This document shows positions 49,286 to 58,922 of a stretch of 64,000 nt of DNA, one piece after another. The first letter of the stretch is position 1. The number at the start of each line of letters is the position of its first letter. The DNA comes from Silene latifolia (taxonomy: Eukaryota; Streptophyta; Magnoliopsida; Caryophyllales; Caryophyllaceae). The stretch is from positions 81,964,120 through 82,028,119 of the forward strand of contig NC_133535.1 of NCBI RefSeq assembly GCF_048544455.1, read 5' to 3'. The position numbers and the translations under genes are program-made. The notes under the pieces were generated by a model. That model ran no database searches. It had not been told where the DNA came from and saw only the letters and a list, made by a program, of their open reading frames with translations.

Positions 49286-51085
49286 AAGATTTTAGAAAGG
49301 GGACCGGGTGTCCTAAAACGAGACGGGAAAGGGTTTAGGGTTGGATTAGGCGGACCGCTACCGCGGGTCCGCCTAATCCAACCCTAAACCCTTTCCCTTG
49401 CTATTGTCATTCGAACACAAAAACCTAAAGACACCCTAGAAGGGGACGAGTGAACCCTTTTTTTGGGGACGGGATCTTAGAAAGGGGACCGGGTGTCCTA
49501 AAACGGGACGGGAAAGGGTTTAGGGTTGGATTAGGCGGACCGCTACCGCGGGTCCGCCTAATCCAACCCTAAACCCTTTCCCTTGCTATTGTCATTCGAA
49601 CACAAAAACCTAAAGACACCCTAGAAGGGGACGAGTGAACCCTTTTTTGGGGACGGGATTTTAGAAAGGGGACCGGGTGTCCTAAAACGGGACGGGAAAG
49701 GGTTTAGGGTTGGATTAGGCGGACCGCTACCGCGGGTCCGCCTAATCCAACCCTAAACCCTTTCCCTTGCTATTGTCATTCGAACACAAAAACCTAAAGA
49801 CACCCTAGAAGGGGACGAGTGAACCCTTTTTTTTGGGGACGGGATCTTAGAAAGGGGGACCGGGTGTCCTAAAGCGGACGGGAAACGGTTTAGGGTTGGA
49901 TTAGGCGGACCGCTACCGCGGGTCCGCCTAATCCAACCCTAAACCCTTTCCCTTGCTATTGTCATTCGAACACAAAAACCTAAAGACACCCTAGAAGGGG
50001 ACGAGTGAACCCTTTTTTTGGGGACGGGATCTTAGAAAGGGGACCGGGTGTCCTAAAACGGGACGGGAAAGGGTTTAGGGTTGGATTAGGCGGACCGCTA
50101 CCGCGGGTCCGCCTAATCCAACCCTAAACCCTTTCCCTTGCTATTGTCATTCGAACAAGAAAACCTAAAGACACCCTAGAAGGGGACGAGTGAACCCTTT
50201 TTTGGGGACGGGATTTTAGAAAGGGGACCGGGTGTCCTAAAACGGGACGGGAAAGGGTTTAGGGTTGGATTAGGCGGACCGCTACCGCGGGTCCGCCTAA
50301 TCCAACCCTAAACCCTTTCCCTTGCTATTGTCATTCGAACAAGAAAACCTAAAGACACCCTAGAAGGGGACGAGTGAACCCTTTTTTTGGGGACGGGATT
50401 TTAGAAAGGGGAAAGGGTGTCCTAAAACGGGACGGGAAAGGGTTTAGGGTTGGATTAGGCGGACCGCTACCGCGGGTCCGCCTAATCCAACCCTAAACCC
50501 TTTCCCTTGCTATTGTCATTCAAACAAGAAAACCTAAAGACACCCTAGAAGGGGACGAGTGAACCCTTTTTTTGGGGACGGGATTTTAGAAAGGGGAAAG
50601 GGTGTCCTAAAACGGGACGGGAAAGGGTTTAGGGTTGGATTAGGCGGACCCGCGGGTCCGCCTAATCCAACCCTAAACCCTTTCCCTTGCTATTGTCATT
50701 CAAACAAGAAAACCTAAAGACACCCTAGAAGGGGACGAGTGAACCCTTTTTTTTGGGGACGAGATTTTAGAAAGGGAAAGGGTGTCCTAAAACGGGACGG
50801 GAAAGGGTTTAGGGTTGGATTAGGCGGACCGCTACCGCGGGTCCGCCTAATCCAACCCTAAACCCTTTCCCTTGCTATTGTCATTCGAACAAGAAAACCT
50901 AAAGACACCCTAGAAGGGGACGAGTGAACCCTTTTTTTTGGGGACGAGATTTTAGAAAGGGAAAGGGTGTCCTAAAACGGGACGGGAAAGGGTTTAGGGT
51001 TGGATTAGGCGGACCCGCGGTAGCGGGTCCGCCTAATCCAACCCTAAACCCTTTCCCTTGCTATTGTCATTCGAACAAGAAGAAA
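49286..51085. repeat. Ten-copy hairpin minisatellite, ~185-bp unit
   Basis: Each unit has GGGACGGGATTTTAGAAAGG, GTGTCCTAAAACGGGACGGG, then an inverted repeat. The left arm is GGGAAAGGGTTTAGGG + TTGGATTAGGCGGACC, the usual loop is GCTACCGC, and the right arm is the exact complement ending CCCTAAACCCTTTCCC. ATTGTCATTCGAACA, AAACCTAAAGACACCCTAG and GAGTGAACCC follow. Hairpin centres are at about 49357, 49543, 49727, 49913, 50099, 50282, 50468, 50650, 50833 and 51017. The arms contain the telobox-like AACCCTAAACCC. The eighth copy lacks the loop, making a perfect ~68-bp palindrome. In the tenth the loop is inverted (GCGGTAGC). Confidence 0.95.
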
Positions 51086-51099
51086 ACCGCAAGGCATGG

Positions 51100-51480
51100 T
51101 TGTTTAATGCATATGGATTGTTTTTTGATGCATCTACAAGGCTACTTGATGCATTCATAAGGGTATTGCACCTTAAACCATCACCATTAATATTCGAACA
51201 AACGACATATACTGGAAATCTTTAAAAGAGACAAGAAAAGGTAAACCCTCACCATTGTTGTTACCAGAAAGCATATCTGGTGGTACTTGCTCAGTAACTC
51301 TTGGTTGGATACGTGGACTCGTCGACGTGGAGGAGGAATTTGGCCTGGCTTTGCACCGAGTACTTGGGTTGGGAGGATTATCTGACAAAGTAAGTAGGTT
51401 AAGAAGGCAGCTTATTTGAGACATATACGGGGGTATTTTAATGCACCGAGATTATTTTTGATGCATCTACAAGGCTGTTC
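51100..51480 (-). other. Exon-like segment plus ATGCA motifs
   Basis: The minus strand at 51385-51255 reads SDNPPNPSTRCKARPNSSST and RVTEQVPPDML before a possible donor. Similar PPNP-containing exon ends occur at 52700 (DYFPPNPTNS) and 48545 (CDNSPKPNPTKK), so these may be related 5' exons of the Ulp1-like gene. ATGCA motifs flank it (51105-51155, 51425-51475). Confidence 0.4.
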
Positions 51481-51713
51481 CATAGATCCAAAAACTTCAT
51501 GTAATTATGAAACAATGAAAAGCTCGATGATTAACAAAATAAGGAAAAGAAACTTCATTAATAAAACATATATCATCCATACATGACAAAGCTTTACAAC
51601 ATTGAAAATGGGAAAACCCGACTACATAATTATACAAAGGTGGGCTTAATACATGGAATTATACAAGAGTACCACAAAAGACTGAAACTAGGGCAACTTT
51701 AAGACCTGAACCG

Positions 51714-52343
51714 TTAAAGGCCTAAATAGAGGAAAAAACCGAAAAAAGGCAAACTGCCCGAGTTGCTAAGTCTGTTGAAATGGCAACTCGCCGTGTCACG
51801 TGCAGGAGATGGCGTGGCTAAAGCATGAAGCAACTCATTCACATGTGCACGTTCAGCATCATCAAGAGCATTTAGATGTTCTCTTTGGAAAATATTTTTC
51901 TCTTGTTGATGATGCAGGAGCAATTTAGCTGCCAAATCTTCAGTCATAAAGCATTTGCATCGTTTATAAATTAGTTTAGGACCCCTACGAACAATTCTTA
52001 CACCATTGATATCATTGGTCCGTAGAGAAATGCCATATGCATGTTCAATGCGAGGTGCAGTTGGGTGTATGAGGAAAAGCTGAGACCAATTCCTACAGAC
52101 CAACGCCATATTTGCCTTATCTTCGTTAAAATCTAGTTGGTTAAATATGTTAGTCACTAGATCTTGATTATTGAAAACATCATCAAGTAGGGCTTGATAA
52201 CAGTTGTCGGTAAACTGAACTTTGGCTAAGGGAGCAAATGACAAACCCATAGCCTCTTTTTTTTCACTTACGTAATTCTTGACAAAAAGTGCTTTATCTT
52301 CTTCATGAATATTGACTACCCACCCCTTGCACCAATTGGCCAT
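51714..52343 (-). CDS. Uncharacterised 209-aa protein inside the Mutator-like element
   Basis: The ORF is uninterrupted from the ATG at 52343 to the stop at 51714, which is notable because the transposase and Ulp1-like frames around it are broken. The start is MANWCKGWVVNIHEEDKALF. Residues ~60-90 read LVTNIFNQLDFNEDKANMAL followed by VCRNWSQL, which looks like the core of an F-box (leucine-rich helix, then VCRNW). The rest (YGISLRTNDINGVRIVRRGP, CKCFMTEDLAAKLLLHHQQ) is unrecognised. The last ~20 residues are hydrophobic and low in complexity. An upstream exon (about 52800-52653, minus, MRRKTVARKKNTPAKITQ, ending DDVDQ before GTATGT) could splice to it. F-box assignment is tentative; it could be a captured host fragment or an accessory gene. 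Confidence 0.55.
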   Translation of the reverse strand: MANWCKGWVVNIHEEDKALFVKNYVSEKKEAMGLSFAPLAKVQFTDNCYQALLDDVFNNQDLVTNIFNQLDFNEDKANMALVCRNWSQLFLIHPTAPRIEHAYGISLRTNDINGVRIVRRGPKLIYKRCKCFMTEDLAAKLLLHHQQEKNIFQREHLNALDDAERAHVNELLHALATPSPARDTASCHFNRLSNSGSLPFFGFFLYLGL

Positions 52344-52645
52344 ACTTGGCTATGTATAAGTAGTTGACCAGTAAGAGAATGACCTACAAACATCACAAAT
52401 TGAACTCTCGAATGAAAAAACTAGAAATAGGAACTAGTAAGGAAAAGAGTACAAGCAAATCCCGTCATTTGAAAAGCACATAAAGCATGCCGAAAAACAC
52501 TAAGATAAATTCAGGAAATATCACATTAAGCAAGCAATACAGGTAATGCATCCAAGTTTAGAGAGAGCATTAAAATGTAGTCTATCATTATTTTGGGGTA
52601 AGGAAGGGATGAAACATAAAAATAGACAAAACTATGCAGGTTTTC

Positions 52646-52800
52646 TTACAACATACTTTGGTCAACATCATCATTTATAGTTGAGTTTGTTGGGTTTGGT
52701 GGGAAATAATCTTTCACTGATCTACCTCCTTTTATTTGTGTAATTTTGGCTGGTGTGTTTTTCTTCCTTGCAACAGTTTTTCGCCTCATATCTGTGAATG
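52646..52800 (-). other. Possible first exon with basic N terminus
   Basis: The minus-strand ATG near 52790 gives MRRKTVARKKNTPAKITQ, then KDYFPPNPTNST, and ends at a plausible donor (CAAAGTATGT). It may belong to the 209-codon ORF or to the Ulp1-like gene. Confidence 0.35.
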
Positions 52801-52969
52801 TATTGACTGATGTTAACACAGGTGAAATTAGAAATTTCGGCCAATGCACAACCGAGAGCATTTAGATTTTGGTAAATATGCAGATTTTCCGAGTCAAGGG
52901 CACTCTACTAATTAAGCATTGGCACCTTATCGACAATGAACCTACTGCTAATTTTAAAGTGACGACGTG

Positions 52970-53045
52970 TTTGATGCGGACAGGGCCTTATTTGATGCAC
53001 ATTGAACCCTATTTTATGCACGCTGTACCTTATTTCATGCACGGA
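52970..53045 (+). repeat. ATGCA motif cluster near right end
   Basis: TATTTGATGCACATT, TATTTTATGCACGCT and TATTTCATGCACGG, in the same + orientation as at the left end of the element. Confidence 0.85.
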
Positions 53046-53159
53046 CAGAGGACAAGTATCCTAAAACCTCAACTTACTTGGCTAAAAATACGAAAACAAC
53101 AAGCAACTCGACTATTTTTTCAGATCCAAACAATATAGATCATTTAAAACCAAAAGACT

Positions 53160-53850
53160 CTCACAAAATACAGAAATTCAATTATTTAAAAGTACTTGAA
53201 CATGCAATCAGAATAAAAACTCATAAATCCGCAAATTCAATTATTTAAAATTACTTGAACATGCAATCAGAACAAAAATGCAGAAATCACTAAACTATAA
53301 GCAACGTATAACTCTGATTTTCTATGCAAATGTGTTCAACACATTAAAACTCTGAATTTCTGTCCCGAATCTAAGAATTCATTATAGAATAACAATTAAA
53401 ATACCTTAATTAGGGAAATTACTGCAAATTAGGGTTAATAGTTTAATAAGAATTGATGAATCTCGGAGGAATTGATGAATGTCGAAGGGAAAAATATATG
53501 CATGATAAAATTACAGGACAATCGCCATTATCGGAAGCATAGTACCTGAATTAGTAGGAATGAGATTGATAAATCTCGCGAAAATGCTCCTGACGAATGG
53601 ATTGAACCGTAATATGAGAAGCAGGTGATCGGAAACGATGAAGGTAGGGTAGAGATGAGCAGCGACGACGATCGGAGAAGACGAACGGAAATGGCGACGG
53701 TTGGAAACGCGGATGATGAGGGTGGTAGAGAGAGAAGAAGATGAGTGAGAAAGGGAAAATTGGGAAATGATTGAAGTTGAAGGGTTTGGGAGTTGAGCGC
53801 GTAAATTGTAATATTATTAGGATTATTAATTAGTAATGTTAATATTAGTA
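53160..53850. other. Right sub-terminal region of the Mutator-like element
   Basis: Has a ~60-bp direct duplication (AATTCAATTATTTAAAA and TACTTGAACATGCAATCAGA at 53166 and 53233) and a GA/GAC-rich stretch at 53640-53760. No coding frame. It may hold the minus-strand promoter. Confidence 0.45.
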
Positions 53851-53908
53851 GTATTATTAGTGGTTCTCATGGTTCTCATCATCCTAGTGGTTCTCATATG
53901 ATCCCGAA

Positions 53909-53910
<2 letters not shown>
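53845..53910 (-). repeat. Right terminal inverted repeat of the Mutator-like element
   Basis: Contains GTGGTTCTCATGGTTCTCAT and GTGGTTCTCATATGATCCCG, the inverse of the left end. Confidence 0.85.

Positions 53911-53951
<41 letters not shown>
53911..53951. repeat. (TA)n, right side of the Mutator-like element
   Basis: 41-bp dinucleotide run abutting the right end, matching the run at 39176-39218. The element sits inside one TA microsatellite. Confidence 0.95.
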
Positions 53952-53955
<4 letters not shown>

Positions 53956-54957
53956 GATATAAAAACTTTATATTTCATTTGACAAAAAAGTGATGTTTAT
54001 AATTTTGATATAAAAACTTTATATTTCATTTGACAAAAAAGTATCGTATGAAAATTATATAATTAGATTGTGACAAAAAAATGCTATCATTAGAGTGTAG
54101 ATTGTATTGTATTTTCTCATTATTAAATCGGGTTGATGTGAAAGTAGGTGCAAAAAAAAATGATGTACTTAGTATGTTATTTGTCTTACATTGAAAAGTA
54201 ATGTAAGTGTGGTGAATATACTATGTAGTATAAATATTAGAATTGTCCTACATCGGAAGATTATCATAAGGCAGGGTGATCTTATGATTATAAATAGAAG
54301 TCAGAACCCAAAATCTTTTTATTCTCTTAAGTACTATAAGAGAGAGCTCTTAAAAGAGTTTGTATTACTGTCTTTACAATAATGATTTCTAACCTAAGTT
54401 AATCTTTGAAAAATCTTTTAGTTATATAATATATACTCTGTATTTCTTATTTTATATTCAAGTGATGTTTCCAATTTTATATAAAAACTTTTACATTTCA
54501 TTTGGCAAAATAATGTCGGTAAAAAAATTATGAAAATAATATTATTAGATTCATAGTAAGAAATGTTATCATTAGAGTATATATAGATTTTATATAATTT
54601 GCACATATTAAAGATGGTGAATTTCATATTATGTTATATGTCCCACATTGAAAAATAATATAGGTGTGACAAATATACTACATATAAAAATTAGAATTTT
54701 TCCACATCGAAATATAGCATAAAGTGGGTGATTCTATGATTATAAATAAGAGGCATCTTTGGAACTAAGGCATCAACCCAAAATCTTTCGAGTCTCTTAA
54801 GTATTGTCTTGGAGAGCTCTTAAAAGTTTATATCATTATATTTTCTACCTATAGATTTTATGGACATTGAAAAATAATGTAGGTGTGGTAAATATACTAC
54901 GTTTAAATAATATAATTAGAATTGTGATAAAAAAATTCTATCATTAGAGTATATGTA
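53952..54957 (+). repeat. Tandem repeat field, right part
   Basis: Continues the units of 38160-39175. Blocks at about 53952-54380, 54400-54845 and 54850-54957 show GTCTTACATTGAAAAGTAAT, TTGTCCTACATCGGAAGATT, TTATAAATAGAAG and TGCTATCATTAGAGT. The field is cut near 54954 by the next LTR. Confidence 0.8.
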
Positions 54958-57270
54958 GATACCTCATTTCTGCACCTCCCGCCAACCACCCAGTGATGAT
55001 TGGGCCGCATGTTTGGTACGCAGAACGATTTACGATAGTCCGTAAGTTTATCATCAAGTGATATCTCAAATACTTGTGTCTACCCCTTGGTCGTCATCTA
55101 CACACCGATACGGTCGTTTTGACAGTAATTAAAGTTCATTTGGAGTCCGGGTCAAAAACCGCTTCATTTTCTAGGAAACCGTTTAAAATGCCGAGTCGAA
55201 ATGTCCTAGAATATTCCGGATATTTATTCCATAAATTAATTTAATCTCTTTTGGTAAAATATATCCCATAAATCTTATTTTACGAAATAAGGAAGTAGAG
55301 ATCCACCGTAATTCCCTAAAAGAAACGCGGAATTCTTTCTTCCGCAGGAGGAAACCTCTGGGGAAATGACGCAGCAGATGCTGCGCCTCTTCGAAGGATC
55401 GCAGCAGCTGCTGCGCCTCTTCCCCAGCTCTTTTCTGCCTGTTTTCAGATTTTTCCGTGATTTATTTCCAAAGTTTGGGTCATTCCAAAACTCTTCATAT
55501 TTTTTAGTATAAATAGGGACCTTCGTTCCACATAATTTTCACGCGAGCGTCCGCCCTTCTCTTCTCCCTTTGCATTCTAAGACCATGCTCTAAGCATTCA
55601 ACCCCTACGTGCTTGATCAATCGACCACGTAAGCTCAGATCATTTTGAGTTCCAGTCACGTTGCATGACCGACCAATTTGACCACTACACATCAATCAAT
55701 TTAATCTAAATCCTCTAACGAGGGCACTTTCTACATACATTCGAGTCGAGCAATCACTAAACGTTAACTTAGTTAATCTCGTTTCGTCAAACATGTAAGT
55801 CTGAGGGTGTAAATCCCATCTTTTTTATTGTATTATTGTACTAATTATTGTAAGATTTACGTCAAAAGCATGTTTAAAACCGACTTCTAAAACCCTTTTA
55901 TTAAACCGTTTTTACGGATTAGCAGTAACCAGACGTCGAGAAGAAATGCAGCAACTGCTGCGCCTCTTCGAAGAGTCGCAGCATCTGCTACGCCTCTTCC
56001 AGGGGCTGCCGTTGTTCCTGCTCTTCTTCTTCCTCCTCGGTGCTCTGTTATTTCGTTCTTTTGTTTTGTTATTCTTATTTTCTTCTCTTTTCTTCATACA
56101 TAATAATTTTAATACCTTCTTTTTAATTACCATGTTTTTTATTCACGGCTTAAATCCCTTATAATCAATATTTGCGGGTTTTCGTCATTTAATCAAACCC
56201 GGATTTTAGTGACTCGATTCGTTCATATCAAGTTTCTGGAATTCATCCTTTGTACATATTTTCATTGTTTACTTCCGGTTTATCACGTTCTTTCGAGTTC
56301 GTTTCCGTCTTCATAGTTTAACCTCATTAGTCCTAACTCGTTTTAATTCGTCTTTAAACCATTTTAACCCGTTTTAATTCGTATTCATCGCTTTTATGAC
56401 GGTTTTGTATGTAATTAATATGCTAAATCACTTTCACCCGAGTCAAATATCGATAATCAATCATTAAACCTACCAACGAACGTAAACAACCCGTAGTTCT
56501 GACTTCACAGCCAGAACTCACCTCAGGAACAAACGGAGTGAAAGCTACGCCTCTTCCAAGAGACGCAGCAATGCTGCGCCTGTGCCGGGATGAGTTCTGC
56601 CTCTGAATTTCCGTTCTTGCTTTGACTAAATCCTTTAATTACGTAATTAATTGACTATTATCTGTAATATCACCCCTAAGCTGTCCATATATCTAACTTT
56701 ATTTATTTTCTTTTCTTTTCTCCAAACTGTCCGTCTTAAGTATATTTTTGACGTAAATCAAATTAATCGTTGTAATTTATTGTAATCGTTATTTATCGTT
56801 ATTTTATTTATCATGGATGTTTATTCGTCCTTCACATTTAATTAATCCTAAACCCTAATTTGACATTAATAAATGCTATGTGTTCACCGACTTAGTTAAT
56901 TCACATGCTAGGATCAAAACGTTGGATGTTGCATTGCATGCATATAATCGACAACATATCAAATACGAACGATTTCCCTAATCATTAGTAGAGGCCGCTA
57001 TCGAGGCGGGCGGAATTAGGTGTTCAGTAAAAGGACTTCCTAATACGTACCCTCACCCCTTACTCCAGAGCTCTGTGAACATCCGTGTTCATTGGCATCC
57101 ACGAGAGTCATTCTAGATATAGAATGCGAAGGGTAGCGAGTTCTTAGTGTTCATGTCACTACTTTGTGTCTTGACATGACACGAGGTATTCGAACGGTTC
57201 CAATTTCCCATAAAAATTGGTGGCGACTCCACAAATGAAAACGCTTGTCCCAAGCGCCCCCGTGTCCACA
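54954..57270 (+). mobile_element. LTR of a Tat/Ogre/Retand-like Gypsy element, ~2.3 kb
   Basis: The left edge lies at TGTAGATACC, where the preceding tandem repeat loses homology, and the right edge is GTGTCCACA at 57270. A primer site follows three bases later. No coding frame is inside. Three segments of a GCAGCAGCTGCTGCGCCTCTTC motif punctuate it. The exact left base is uncertain by a few positions. Confidence 0.65.
55369..56580 (+). repeat. Dispersed GCAGCWGCTGCGCCTCTTC motif, three sites
   Basis: Paired copies at 55369-55423 and 55946-56000, and an inverted pair (CGCCTCTTCCAAGAGACGCA) at 56548-56580. The word is itself partly palindromic (CAGCAGCTGCTG). Confidence 0.85.
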
Positions 57271-57273
57271 TTT

Positions 57274-57292
57274 TGGCGATCCGCTGGGGATC
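57274..57292 (+). promoter_or_regulatory. Primer-binding site, tRNA-Arg type
   Basis: TGGCGATCCGCTGGGGATC resembles the TGGCGACTCTGCTGGGGA site used by Tat/Ogre-lineage elements. A near copy of its start, GGTGGCGACTCCAC, lies upstream at 57221-57234. Confidence 0.6.
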
Positions 57293-57552
57293 ATACACTT
57301 ACGTGTTACCCAGGGTGAAACTTGAACAAGGTTAGGGAATAGTTTATATGAGACATTTGTCGGTTTTCATTACTCGACCTTTTTAAGTCATTTTATTTGG
57401 CCTTCCTAGGCCCAACCCAACCCTTTCGACCGATCGTCTCGTCTGGACGGTCCAAATTCTTATCTGGGCCTAATGATAGATAGCGATTGACGTCAAACAT
57501 ACCGTGATGCATACTCATGTTTATATCAAAAGCTTTTACTACTCGAGGATAT
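57293..57552 (+). other. Truncated interior of the Tat/Ogre/Retand-like element
   Basis: 260 bp of leader sequence follow the primer site before another LTR begins at 57553. No coding. The simplest reading is that the second element inserted here. Confidence 0.5.
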
Positions 57553-58907
57553 TGTAATACCCGTCCTTTTAGGGACCCGTTGACTGACGCTGACCGACCT
57601 TAGACGCATGTCTCGACCTTCGGAAACCTTACGAGCAATGTCTGGTGACGGTGTGAGCTTTAGTTAGTGTGTCAATCGATCTAGCGGGGGTTACTCGATC
57701 GAGTAGCTTTGGGGCTCGATCGAGTAGCGGTCACTCGATCGAGTAAGTCGGTTACTCGATCGAGTAGTGTGTTTACAACGAGGATTTATAAATCGTGTTT
57801 CGTGAAACCTCAAATCATTTTCGCACTTCATTTCCTAAACCTAGATGCCGTCTGTTCTTCTTCATATCACCATAGTTCCTTCCATTGAAGCCCTTGAGGA
57901 TGCTTGTGCCATGGGGACTGGTTGCTTGAATCGGGTAGCGGTCTTAGCGCCGGATTGCTATGTGTAGGTATGTCATCATGATCATCATCGTCGTTGTTAC
58001 TTTCAGTTAGGGTTGTAGTAATAGTGATAGGTGATTGTACTGTTTGTATAGTTGTATTGCTTGGTTGATTGGTATCATGTGATCGGACGTGGAATCGCTG
58101 CGGTTGGTTAAAGGTAGGTTCGCTTACTCAGTACTGTTGGATGTTTAGTGTGTCTTTTGATATGGTTCGGTTGATGTTGTATCGGTGTGATTGATAGATT
58201 ATGGTAATTGGTTGGTGTCGTGTTGTTTCGTTTAACATGGTTGTGGTGCAGCTGATTGTGATTATCGTATAACTGTCTGTGATCTTCGGGGTGCATCCCT
58301 GGCTGAGTGGAGTCACTTGCGGGAGTGGCTTCACGCCCTTGATTTGCCTTCTGTGTAACCCGCCGCAGAAGGGATGTGCACATTAATGGACATGGGTTAT
58401 CGCTCGACTTGATGAGCGGGGCTTAGGTGGGAACGGATGCCGTTCCCCACTGACAGGGCTGGTCTAGTGGATAGTCGGTGACGGTGATTGATTGGAGGAG
58501 ACGTGGCTTGCGTGTGTTTTTTTGTATCTGTATTGTGACGACAGTTGTCGGTGTGCTTTCCTTAGTTACTGACCTTGTGTTGTTTTGTCTTGTTGTTTGT
58601 TTCTGTTGTGTCTGTCGTGATCCCTTATGGTGAGCAGTCAGTCTTAGCAGGTTATGATCTGGATGATAGTTGGGTGCTTGGCGGGACGAGTCTTTCACGA
58701 GTCACGACAGAAGTATATTTCACGTAGCTGATAGTAGTTTGAGTTGTACCTTTTGTATACCTTTAGTTTTGTTAGTCACTTGTAATAAATCTTAATTGTT
58801 CTTTTATCGACACTTGATTATTACTGTCCTCGGGCAATTGAGATGGTAACGCCCTTATATGCTAGGGAAGGTCTTGTTAAGGCTCTTTGGTATGTGGGGG
58901 TGTTACA
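57553..58907 (+). mobile_element. 5' LTR of a second Gypsy-type element, 1355 bp
   Basis: Begins TGTAATACCCGTCC and ends GGGGGTGTTACA, with a tRNA-iMet primer site three bases later. Its 3' end is homologous to 1051-1129. A cluster of ACTCGATCGAGT palindromes is at 57691-57768, just upstream of a GATTTATAAATC word that could be the TATA region (57784-57795). Confidence 0.85.
57691..57768. repeat. ACTCGATCGAGT palindrome cluster 1 (in LTR)
   Basis: Four copies of CTCGATCGAGTA at ~20-bp spacing, separated by variable G-rich spacers. Confidence 0.95.
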
Positions 58908-58910
58908 AAG

Positions 58911-58922
58911 TGGTATCAGAGC
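58911..58922 (+). promoter_or_regulatory. Primer-binding site for initiator tRNA-Met
   Basis: TGGTATCAGAGC, three bases after the LTR end. Confidence 0.92.

Larger units (their letters stand above)
39219..53910 (+). mobile_element. 14.7-kb Mutator-like element (FAR1-type transposase, Ulp1 module)
   Basis: The ends are inverted. The left (39219-39285) has GAGAACCACC, then ATGAGAACCATGAGAACCAC. The right, read on the minus strand from 53910, has CGGGATCATATGAGAACCAC then GATGATGAGAACCATGAG. Each ~50-bp end carries three GAGAACC words. Both sides are (TA)n, so the 9-11-bp target duplication expected of Mutator elements cannot be resolved. Contents: FAR1-type transposase remnant (+), Ulp1-like gene remnant (-), a 209-codon ORF (-), a hairpin array and many ATGCA-motif clusters. 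Plant Mutator elements carrying Ulp1-like genes are established. All main frames are damaged, so this copy is probably non-autonomous. Confidence 0.85.

Noticed and set aside
49286..51085. Considered as a CRISPR-like array or an interstitial telomere.
   Set aside because: The units are ~185 bp, near-identical without unique spacers, and in a plant genome. The TTTAGGG word occurs singly in each arm, not as tandem telomere repeats.
50924..51160. 78-codon ORF with a FLMHLQGYLMHS ending.
   Set aside because: It starts inside the hairpin array and ends in ATGCA motifs; no other unit keeps the frame.
58108..58698. Several minus-strand ORFs of 68-91 codons.
   Set aside because: They lie antisense in an LTR with skewed composition and show no domains.
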